Source: Dehalococcoidales bacterium (GTDB lineage Bacteria > Chloroflexota > Dehalococcoidia > Dehalococcoidales > RBG-16-60-22). Taken from it: 7,149 bases of DNA. This document shows positions 1-5,803 of this stretch, one piece after another (position 1 is the stretch's first letter; each line of letters starts with the position of its first letter). The stretch spans positions 1 through 7,149 of the forward strand of contig DAOWCR010000057.1 of NCBI GenBank assembly GCA_030639445.1, read 5' to 3'. A model generated the notes under the pieces. That model was not told where the DNA came from and ran no database searches. It worked only from the letters and a program-made list of their open reading frames with translations. The position numbers and the translations under genes were made by a program.

Positions 1-174
1 CTGCCATATTCTATCTACTTTAGTGCTGTTTCCTTCACTGCTTTGGGGTACGGTAGCTGGGCTTACACTCCTCCAGCGAATTGGGTGCAGGGATTGGGAG
101 CTTTTGAGTCTTTCATCGGGGTTTTTATGATAGCATTGTTTTTGATAACCTTTGTTAGAAAAATGACAAGATAG
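1..174 (+). CDS. C-terminal fragment of a K+-channel-like (Ion_trans_2) membrane protein, 5' truncated by window edge
   Basis: Frame 1 is open from the first base to a TAG at 172-174, giving 57 residues with no start in view. The fragment reads as a pore helix, then TALGYG (residues 13-18), which resembles the TxGYG potassium selectivity filter. A short aromatic/proline loop follows, then FESFIGVFMIALFLITFVRK, a final membrane helix (about 36-54) ending in a basic tail. This order (pore loop, filter, last helix, Arg/Lys end) is that of the two-helix ion-channel domain, which in bacteria is often fused behind pentapeptide repeats; the N-terminal part is not visible here. The usual Asp after GYG is Ser. 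GC is about 43%, clearly lower than the genes downstream, so it may have a different history. The coding call is fairly sure; ion selectivity and the full architecture are inference. Confidence 0.7.
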   Translation: MPYSIYFSAVSFTALGYGSWAYTPPANWVQGLGAFESFIGVFMIALFLITFVRKMTR

Positions 175-182
175 GGAGTTCT

Positions 183-261
183 AGAGGGACGAAGTCCCTC
201 TCATCTATCCATTCCCCCTTCCCCTTAATAAGGGGAAGGGGGACAAAGGGGGATGGGGTTA
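183..261 (+). repeat. Composite intergenic repeat, copy A (hairpin + long palindrome + G-tract tail)
   Basis: Three modules lie in order. First is a perfect 8-bp hairpin (183-190 with 194-201, loop GAA). After a 12-bp spacer comes a perfect palindrome at 214-242, with arms of C5-TT-C4-TT pairing to AA-G4-AA-G5. A tail (243-261) carries two more G tracts and ends GGGGTTA. A second copy in the same orientation lies at 7073-7149, and a mirrored, diverged copy at 6881-6956. No coding capacity or transposase is visible, so it resembles a REP/MITE-like non-autonomous element. The hairpin sits 8 bp after the stop of the upstream gene and may help end its transcript, but no T tract follows it. Confidence 0.85.
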
Positions 262-360
262 CTAAAAAATAAGGGGGATAGGGTTTCCTAATAAGTAACT
301 AAAGGGAGACAGGTCGCCACATAAAAACGAAAGAGGGAAGAGGTTACCACATTAAGCAAA
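245..360 (+). repeat. Four degenerate tandem units of about 26-31 bp
   Basis: Four consecutive segments start with an A-rich/G-rich core and end A-rich: 245-270, 271-300, 301-329 and 330-360. Aligned, they follow the pattern AAAG-GGG-GAT-GGGG-TTA-CC-A/T-rich, with increasing decay from left to right. For example the core is GGGGGATGGGG in unit 1 and GAGGGAAGAGG in unit 4. Units 3 and 4 share CCACAT/CCACATT at equivalent positions. The first unit is also the tail of repeat copy A, so the array looks like a decayed amplification of that tail. The alignment was made by eye, and units 3 and 4 are weak. Confidence 0.5.
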
Positions 361-374
361 TAAACAGCCCGCAC

Positions 375-403
375 TTGATAAAATAGGTGTCTCGTAGTAT
401 AGT
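375..403 (+). promoter_or_regulatory. Sigma-70-type promoter for the nucleotidyltransferase-secDF block
   Basis: TTGATA at 375-380 is a good -35 hexamer and TATAGT at 398-403 a good -10 hexamer, with the optimal 17-bp spacing. It is the only promoter of this quality noticed in the two long spacers and lies immediately ahead of the gene block. Initiation 6-8 bases after the -10 would fall at about 409-411, on or next to the ATG at 411, so the message may have almost no 5' leader. No Shine-Dalgarno motif lies between 404 and 410. Confidence 0.7.
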
Positions 404-410
404 TTAACGG

Positions 411-1931
411 ATGTATTTGCCAGTGATGCCGGATTTAAAATTTTTTATTGCCCCTGAAGCTTCATCACTCTTAACCAGAGTCAGCCACCTCCTCACCGAG
501 CAAGGTGTAAAGGCATACCTCATCGGTGGGCTGGTGCGCGATATGCTGCTGGGAAGAGGGACGGCGGATATTGATATTGCCGTCGCCGCCGACGCGCTGG
601 CGGTGGCTTCCAAAATGGCTACTGCCCTGGGCGGCCGGTATGTCCTCCTGGACGAGCTAAACGGGGTGGGCCGGGTGGTCCTGGCCAACTCTGGACAGGG
701 AGACCGGTGGGAGCTTGATTTCTCGACCATTGAAGATGACATTGAACGGGACCTGGCGCGGCGTGATTTCACCGTAGACGCCATGGCGGTTGACCTTGAA
801 GAATTTATCCGGCAGCCCGGGGCCTCCAACCTGATAGACCCTTTTCGCGGCCTTGATGACCTGCACCGGGGCGTAATCCGGGTGGTTGGCGAGGCCGCTT
901 TCCCCTCGGACCCGGCCCGCCTGCTGCGGGCGGTGCGTTTATCTGCCGAGCTTGGCTTCCACATTGACAGCGAGACCGAGGCCTTAATCCGGCACTACTC
1001 TCATCTTCTGGCTGAGGTCGCCGGTGAGCGGATAAGAGAGGAGCTGCTTCGCCTGCTGGCCATATCCGGCGGCGGGCAGATTCTGGCTTACCTCGACGGG
1101 CTGGATTTACTTACCGCCATGATTCCGGAATTAGCCCGGACCAAAGAAGTCGGGCAGCCCGGGGAACATTACTGGGACGTCTTCGTCCATTCTTTGAAGA
1201 CGGTGGACGCCGTTGATTTTCTGCTGCGGCAGGGTGCCTGGGAGTATGCTGCCGGGGAGGAAGTGCTGGCCGCCGCCCCCTGGTCCGCCGAGCTGGCAGA
1301 ACACTTTGACCGGGAGGTCAGCCACGGCAGCACCAGAAGGTGTCTGCTCAAGCTGGCGGCGCTACTTCACGATATCGCCAAACCACAGACTAAAGCCATT
1401 GACGAAAGCGGCCGCATGCGCTTCCTGGGGCATGGTGGGGAGGGGGCGGAGGTAGCCGCCGGGATTCTGGAAAGACTGCGGTTCAGCGTCCGGGAAATAA
1501 AGCTGGTGGAGGTTCTGGTAAAGTATCACCTCCGGCCGACGCAGCTGAGCCAGGACGAGCTTCCCTCCCGCCGGGCGATTTACCGCTACTTCCGGGACAC
1601 CGGCGAGGCCGGCATTGACCTCCTCTTCCTGAGCCTGGCCGACCACCTGGCCACCAGAGGCCCGCACCTGGACCCGGCCCAGTGGCAGGAGCACGCTCGG
1701 GTAGCGGCGCATGTCCTGGCGCGGTATCTGGAAGAAGAGAGCTTGACCGTGCCGCCCAAGCTGATTGACGGGCACGATTTAATTAACCGCTTCGGCCTGA
1801 GCCCGGGACCGGAAATCGGGCAGGTCCTGGAGGCGGTGCGGGAAGTACAGGCCACCGGAGAGGTGACCACCAGGGAAGAGGCACTGGCCTATGTGGAATA
1901 CTGGCTGGCCTCGTCCTCTCCCCGAAGATAA
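411..1931 (+). CDS. cca: HD-domain class II tRNA nucleotidyltransferase (CCA-adding enzyme / poly(A) polymerase family)
   Basis: This 506-residue protein belongs to the family that adds CCA (or part of it) to tRNA 3' ends in the cytoplasm. The N-terminal nucleotidyltransferase head shows GGLVRD (39-44), the metal-binding pair D53/D55 in DID, a further acidic D103 in ELDF, RRDFTVDAMA (117-126), and the linker DPFRGLDDL followed by DPARLLRAVR (167-176). A C-terminal HD phosphohydrolase domain follows: H320-D321 in LLHDIAK, H341 in GHGGEGAEVA, and H373 in KYHLRP. The base-recognition motif, usually EDxxR, reads SDPAR (166-170), keeping Asp and Arg but losing the Glu. ATG 411 is taken as start because the promoter leaves no room upstream; ATG 426 is a possible alternative, and neither has a clear ribosome site. 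Full CCA, CC-only or A-only addition cannot be told apart from sequence alone, so the symbol is a family-level call. Confidence 0.88.
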   Translation: MYLPVMPDLKFFIAPEASSLLTRVSHLLTEQGVKAYLIGGLVRDMLLGRGTADIDIAVAADALAVASKMATALGGRYVLLDELNGVGRVVLANSGQGDRWELDFSTIEDDIERDLARRDFTVDAMAVDLEEFIRQPGASNLIDPFRGLDDLHRGVIRVVGEAAFPSDPARLLRAVRLSAELGFHIDSETEALIRHYSHLLAEVAGERIREELLRLLAISGGGQILAYLDGLDLLTAMIPELARTKEVGQPGEHYWDVFVHSLKTVDAVDFLLRQGAWEYAAGEEVLAAAPWSAELAEHFDREVSHGSTRRCLLKLAALLHDIAKPQTKAIDESGRMRFLGHGGEGAEVAAGILERLRFSVREIKLVEVLVKYHLRPTQLSQDELPSRRAIYRYFRDTGEAGIDLLFLSLADHLATRGPHLDPAQWQEHARVAAHVLARYLEEESLTVPPKLIDGHDLINRFGLSPGPEIGQVLEAVREVQATGEVTTREEALAYVEYWLASSSPRR

Positions 1932-1951
1932 AACATTACAGGCAGGGAATA

Positions 1952-3265
1952 TTGAGAAAAAATACGCTGGTCCTGATAATTATACTGGCTATCTTCGGCT
2001 TCGCCGTCAGCGCTCTTATTTTGCCTCTGTTTGACCGGCAAGAGATGAGACTGGGCCTTGATTTGCAGGGCGGCATCCATATGGTCTACCAGGCGGACTT
2101 TTCGGCGGTAGAGCCGGGCGAGGAGGCTGAGGCTATCGACGGCGCTATTGCCGTTATCGAGAAGAGAATCAACATCCTGGGGGTAACCGAGCCGGTGATT
2201 CAAAAACAGGGTGCCGACCGCATTATGGTGGAATTGCCGGGCATCAGTGAGGCGGAGAAAGCCAAGCGGCTGATTGGCCAGACGGCGCTGCTTGAGTTCC
2301 GGGAAATGGTTACCGATGAAAACGAGGAGCCGGAGTGGATACCGGCTACCGCCGTCGCCAACGGGCAGGAGAAGGAACTGAATAGTTCCTATTTCAAAGA
2401 GAACACCTATATTACCACTGATGACTTCGGCCGGGTGCTCCTGGTTTTTGAGTGGAACAAGGAGGGAAGCAAGCTCTCCGAGGAAATCACCGGCCGCCTG
2501 ATTGGCCAGCCTCTGGGCATTTTCCTGAGCGGTGAGCCGCTGCTGGGAGACGATGGGAGACCGATCGCGCCCATTATCCAGTCCAAGATTACCGACAGGG
2601 GACAGATTGAAGGTCTGAGCCTGAATGAAGCCACCGAACTATCCCAGCTGCTCAACGCCGGCCGCATCCCGCTTCCCCTGAACCCCATCTATGACCAGAC
2701 CGTCTCCCCAATACTGGGTGCCAGCTTCATTGACATGAGCATCACGGCCGGGATAATCGGGATAATCCTGGTCATGCTGTTTATGATGACGTATTACCGC
2801 CTCTCCGGCGTCCTGGCCTGCCTGTCTTTAATTTTCTACGGGGCACTGGTGCTGGCACTGTTCAAGCTGATACCGGTAACGCTCACCCTGGCCGGACTGG
2901 GCGGCTTTATCCTGTCCATCGGCATGGCGGTGGACGCCAATGTGCTTATCTTTGAGCGAATGAAGGAGGAGCTGAGGACCGGCCGGACCTTAGGCGCCGG
3001 CATTGAGGCCGGCTTTAACCGGGCCTGGACCGCCATCCGGGATAGCAACGTCACCACTTTTATCGTCTGCGCCATTCTTTACTGGGTGGGGAACAGTATC
3101 GTGGCCGGCGCCCCGGTAAAGGGCTTCGCCGTGACCCTGTTTCTCGGTGTGGCGGTAAGCATGTTTACCGCCATAGTGGTCACCCGGACACTGCTGCGCC
3201 TGTTCGTCGGCAGCCAACTGGCCCGGAAAACTTCGCTGTTCAGCGTCTCCGTGGGGAAAAAGTAA
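1952..3265 (+). CDS. secD: Protein translocase subunit SecD
   Basis: SecD works with SecF in the inner membrane, using the proton gradient to help pull proteins through SecYEG on the outer face. The 437-residue product opens with one membrane helix (about 5-27) and then the signature GLDLQGG (35-41). An external P1 domain follows, containing AIAVIEKRINILGVTEP and IMVELPGI. Next come the NAGRIPLPL segment and five closely spaced helices from about 264 to 420. GMAVDANVLIFERMKEE holds D328, the residue matching the proton-pathway Asp of other SecD proteins. It is far shorter than E. coli SecD (about 615 residues) but normal for separate SecD proteins with a small P1 domain. The start is TTG at 1952, preceded by AGGG at 1944-1947; this begins the protein just before its first helix, as expected. 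It lies 20 bp after the nucleotidyltransferase stop. No yajC gene is adjacent. Confidence 0.96.
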   Translation: MRKNTLVLIIILAIFGFAVSALILPLFDRQEMRLGLDLQGGIHMVYQADFSAVEPGEEAEAIDGAIAVIEKRINILGVTEPVIQKQGADRIMVELPGISEAEKAKRLIGQTALLEFREMVTDENEEPEWIPATAVANGQEKELNSSYFKENTYITTDDFGRVLLVFEWNKEGSKLSEEITGRLIGQPLGIFLSGEPLLGDDGRPIAPIIQSKITDRGQIEGLSLNEATELSQLLNAGRIPLPLNPIYDQTVSPILGASFIDMSITAGIIGIILVMLFMMTYYRLSGVLACLSLIFYGALVLALFKLIPVTLTLAGLGGFILSIGMAVDANVLIFERMKEELRTGRTLGAGIEAGFNRAWTAIRDSNVTTFIVCAILYWVGNSIVAGAPVKGFAVTLFLGVAVSMFTAIVVTRTLLRLFVGSQLARKTSLFSVSVGKK

Positions 3266-4188
3266 TGTTTGACATCATCGGCAAAAGGTTTCGGTTCTTT
3301 CTCATTTCCGGGATAGTTATCCTGATTAGCATTATTTCTCTGCTGACCTTTGGCCTCAAGTCAGGGATTGAATTCAGCAGCGGCTCCATGCTGACCGTGG
3401 ACTTTGAGCAGGAGGTAGCCCAGGACGAGTTAAAGCAGGAGCTGGCTGGACTGGGCTATGGTAACGCCATCACTCAGCGCACCGGGGCCGGTGACTTCCT
3501 TATTCGCACCGGCGAGCTGAGCGCCGACGATAAGGCGCAACTGGAGGCGGGGCTGGAGGCCAGGTTCGGCGACCTCACCGAGCCCGAGTTCTCCTCGGTC
3601 TCTCCAATGATAGCGACGGAGACGGCGCGGACTGCCACCATCGCGGTCGCCATCGCGGCGATAGGTATCCTGCTTTACGTTACCTGGGCATTCCGCCGCA
3701 TGCCCAAACCTTTCCACTACGGCACCTGCGCCATCATCGCGCTGGCCCATGATGCGCTGGTAGCGCTGGGGATTTTCTCCATCCTCGGCGGCCTACTTAA
3801 CTGGCAGATTAACCTGATGTTTATTACCGGCATCCTGGCGGTTATCGGCTACAGCGTGAACAATACCGTGGTTATTTTCGATAGAATCCGTGAGAATTTG
3901 AGAATGGATGTCAGTGTTGACTTTGAGACCATCGTTAATAACAGCCTGGTGGAAACCCTGGGCCGCTCCGTCAATACCAGCCTGACCACGCTGATTGTCG
4001 TCCTGGCCCTGCTTTTCTTCGTCGGAGCGACCATCCAGAACTTCGTGGCCGTCCTGATGATTGGTATCATCGCCGGGACTTTCAGCTCCATCTGCATTGC
4101 GCCGGCCCTGCTGGTGGTCTGGGATAAAAGGGAGTGGGGCCGGTTTATCCGCTGGCTGCCTCTGCCGGCAGCCAGAACCCCGAAGTAG
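3265..4188 (+). CDS. secF: Protein translocase subunit SecF
   Basis: SecF is the partner of SecD in the proton-driven Sec accessory complex of the cytoplasmic membrane. The 307 residues give a first helix (about 11-31), GIEFSSGSML (34-43) in the place of the usual GIDFxGG motif, a small external domain, and five more helices from about 117 to 293. The core signature VIGYSVNNTVVIFDRIREN spans 193-211, and LGRSVNTSLTT spans 232-242. The ATG shares its A with the last base of the secD TAA, so the two are almost certainly translationally coupled. One oddity is N200, where NDT is the common reading in SecF; R234, 34 residues further on, is conserved. The Asp-to-Asn change falls on the position I align with the proton-relay Asp (D637 in Thermus SecDF, D213 in E. 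coli SecF). Length and fold are otherwise normal. Confidence 0.95.
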   Translation: MFDIIGKRFRFFLISGIVILISIISLLTFGLKSGIEFSSGSMLTVDFEQEVAQDELKQELAGLGYGNAITQRTGAGDFLIRTGELSADDKAQLEAGLEARFGDLTEPEFSSVSPMIATETARTATIAVAIAAIGILLYVTWAFRRMPKPFHYGTCAIIALAHDALVALGIFSILGGLLNWQINLMFITGILAVIGYSVNNTVVIFDRIRENLRMDVSVDFETIVNNSLVETLGRSVNTSLTTLIVVLALLFFVGATIQNFVAVLMIGIIAGTFSSICIAPALLVVWDKREWGRFIRWLPLPAARTPK

Positions 4189-4198
4189 GTGATGGGTT

Positions 4199-5110
4199 AT
4201 GTTTTCTACCCGAAGCGGTGCCGCCAAGCTTGCCATGGCGGCCATCAGCCTGCTGATATTGATTAAAATCATTGCCAGCATTATTACCGGCAGTATCAGT
4301 ATCAGAGCGGATGCCATCCACAGCGCACTGGACCTTGTCGCCGCCGTGGTCGCTTTCATCGGGATAAGAATTTCCGATAAACCGGCGGACGGGCGACATC
4401 CGTACGGTCACGGTAAAGCCGAGAATATCAGCGGCGTTCTGGTGGCGGGGTTAATATTCTTTGCCGCGGGTACAATTATTTACGAAGCCATAAAAAGGCT
4501 CATTTCCGGGGCGACCCTGGAGCTGATCGGCGTGGGGATTTTCGTCACCGCCGCGGCTATAGCAATAAACGGGCTCCTTTCCTGGTACGTATTAAGAGTG
4601 TCCCGGGCGACTGATTCCATCGCCCTGGAAGCATCCGGTCGGCATATGCTCACCGACGTGTTTAGCTCGTGCGCCGTGCTGGTTGGTCTGACCATTGTCC
4701 ATTTTACCGGGCTTATCATGCTCGACTCTATCGTGGCCCTGCTGGTAGCTTCAATAATCGTAAAATCGGCTTACGGCATAATGAGGAAATCATTCGGCGG
4801 GCTAATTGATGTTAAATTGCCCGAGGTTGAAGAGAGCGTCATCAGAGCCGCTATTATGGAACATGTTGGCGAGCTGGTTGAATTCCATAAACTGCGTACC
4901 CGCAAAGCAGGAAACCAGCGCTACATTGACCTGCACGTAGTGATGCCCCGGAACATCAGCCTGGAAGAAGCCCATTCGATGTGCGACCACCTGGAGCAGG
5001 ATATAAAAAGCAAACTGCAACGTGCCAGCATAACTATCCATGTCGAGCCGTACAGTGAGGAACGCCAGCAATACCCTATTTCTCCGGAACCACCTCGGGA
5101 GAAACCCTGA
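4199..5110 (+). CDS. Cation diffusion facilitator (CDF) family transporter, zinc-type metal site
   Basis: CDF proteins are homodimeric proton/metal antiporters of the cytoplasmic membrane that expel divalent metal ions. This 303-residue protein has the full six-helix domain and the cytoplasmic C-terminal domain. Helix 2 contains ADAIHSALD with H41 and D45; helix 5 contains RHMLTD with H149 and D153. Two HxxxD pairs are the pattern known for zinc (and cadmium) transport, unlike DxxxD pairs linked to manganese or iron. Between them lies the conserved DGRHPYGHGKAE loop. The tail (about 205-295) reads as the ferredoxin-like metal-sensing domain, with HKLRTRKAG, YIDLHV and ITIHVEP. The ribosome site AGGTGA (4187-4192) overlaps the secF stop, and the gap is 10 bp, so it is likely co-transcribed with secDF. 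Zinc preference is inferred from the motif. No metal-responsive regulator or operator is visible in the window. Confidence 0.93.
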   Translation: MFSTRSGAAKLAMAAISLLILIKIIASIITGSISIRADAIHSALDLVAAVVAFIGIRISDKPADGRHPYGHGKAENISGVLVAGLIFFAAGTIIYEAIKRLISGATLELIGVGIFVTAAAIAINGLLSWYVLRVSRATDSIALEASGRHMLTDVFSSCAVLVGLTIVHFTGLIMLDSIVALLVASIIVKSAYGIMRKSFGGLIDVKLPEVEESVIRAAIMEHVGELVEFHKLRTRKAGNQRYIDLHVVMPRNISLEEAHSMCDHLEQDIKSKLQRASITIHVEPYSEERQQYPISPEPPREKP

Positions 5111-5177
5111 GCAAAGGAGCACTGTTACCTATCTGCACCAGTACCAGCTCATATGATATGATTACAGGGGTGTTTCT
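5111..5177 (+). promoter_or_regulatory. 67-bp gap with weak internal promoter candidate
   Basis: This is the longest gap inside the gene block. It contains AAAGGAG (5113-5119), a good Shine-Dalgarno sequence with no start codon at a usable distance, and an overlapping double TATGAT (5152-5157 and 5157-5162) that would fit a -10 box. No convincing -35 sits 16-18 bp upstream; TGCACC at 5134-5139 is poor. The gap may carry a secondary start for the last two genes, or the orphan site may be a relic. Confidence 0.25.
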
Positions 5178-5792
5178 ATGACCCCGAGTCTATTTTTATT
5201 AAGTGTAGTTGTCATCTCATTCTCCGGGGTAATGATGCCCGGGCCGATGTTCGCCGTAACTCTGGCTAAAAGCTATAAATCTCCGCTGGCCGGCACCCAG
5301 ATATCTCTGGGCCACGCCGTCATCGAAGTCCCCCTGATACTGCTTATCTACTTTGGCTTTGCCCGGTTCTTTCAGAACAGTACCGTCCAGCTGGTACTGA
5401 GTGCCGTGGGCGGCGGCATGATTATCTGGCTGGGAATAGGTATGTTCCGCGCCCGGACCGAGGTCGTCCGGAAAGGCAAAGACCTGCCTTACAACGCCTT
5501 CGTTGCCGGAATCTTTGCCAGCGCTTTTAACCCGTTTTTCCTGCTGTGGTGGGCGACCATCGGCAGCATGCTGATTATGAGGGTTCTTGATTTCGGCATG
5601 AGCCCGGCTGTCTTCATCACTGTGCACTGGCTGTGTGACCTGGTCTGGCTTTCACTGATTTCGGTACTGTTCTACCGCACCCACTCACTCCTGGGACTGA
5701 AGCTCCAGGAATGGATATTCATCGCCTGCAGCCTGCTCCTCGTCGGGTTCGGGCTCTGGTTCCTGATATCAGGCATACAGCTGGTGGTTTAG
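5178..5792 (+). CDS. LysE/RhtB-family amino-acid exporter
   Basis: The 204-residue length and almost wholly hydrophobic composition fit the LysE superfamily, whose members export lysine, arginine, homoserine, threonine or similar small molecules across the cytoplasmic membrane. The N-terminal helix ends in MMPGPMFAVTLAKS, with the family's PGP motif at 21-23. GHAVIEVPLILL follows in helix 2, and ASAFNPFFLLWW holds the conserved Asn-Pro (118-119) at the start of a later helix. Five to six helices can be drawn. ATG 5178 has AGGGG at 5166-5170 with 7 bp spacing. It lies 67 bp after the CDF gene and only 11 bp before the deacetylase gene. Substrate cannot be read from the sequence. The close link with an amidohydrolase that could release a free amine or amino group is suggestive but not proof. 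Confidence 0.9.
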   Translation: MTPSLFLLSVVVISFSGVMMPGPMFAVTLAKSYKSPLAGTQISLGHAVIEVPLILLIYFGFARFFQNSTVQLVLSAVGGGMIIWLGIGMFRARTEVVRKGKDLPYNAFVAGIFASAFNPFFLLWWATIGSMLIMRVLDFGMSPAVFITVHWLCDLVWLSLISVLFYRTHSLLGLKLQEWIFIACSLLLVGFGLWFLISGIQLVV

Positions 5793-5798
5793 AGGAGG
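5793..5798 (+). promoter_or_regulatory. Shine-Dalgarno AGGAGG that fixes the deacetylase start
   Basis: A perfect AGGAGG begins directly after the exporter's TAG (5790-5792) and lies 5 bp ahead of ATG 5804. The reading frame is open further upstream to an ATG at 5711 inside the exporter gene, but that start has no ribosome site and would add 31 residues unlike the family. ATG 5804 gives MKVGFVYDP, a typical beginning. Confidence 0.9.
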
Positions 5799-5803
5799 AA
5801 CGC

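Noticed and set aside
245..360. Possible CRISPR array
   Set aside because: The units are contiguous and drift along their whole length, with no constant repeat alternating with unique spacers and no cas genes nearby.
404..964. 186-codon open frame on the minus strand across the nucleotidyltransferase start
   Set aside because: It is Ser/Arg-rich low-complexity translation, antisense to a clear family member and overlapping its promoter; a by-product of GC-rich codons.
3793..4359. 188-codon minus-strand frame spanning the secF-CDF junction
   Set aside because: It crosses two well-supported genes and shows no domain; its translation is what hydrophobic codons give in antisense.
5711..5803. 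Upstream extension of the deacetylase frame into the exporter gene
   Set aside because: The perfect AGGAGG at 5793-5798 and the family-like N terminus fix the start at 5804; the extension has no ribosome site.
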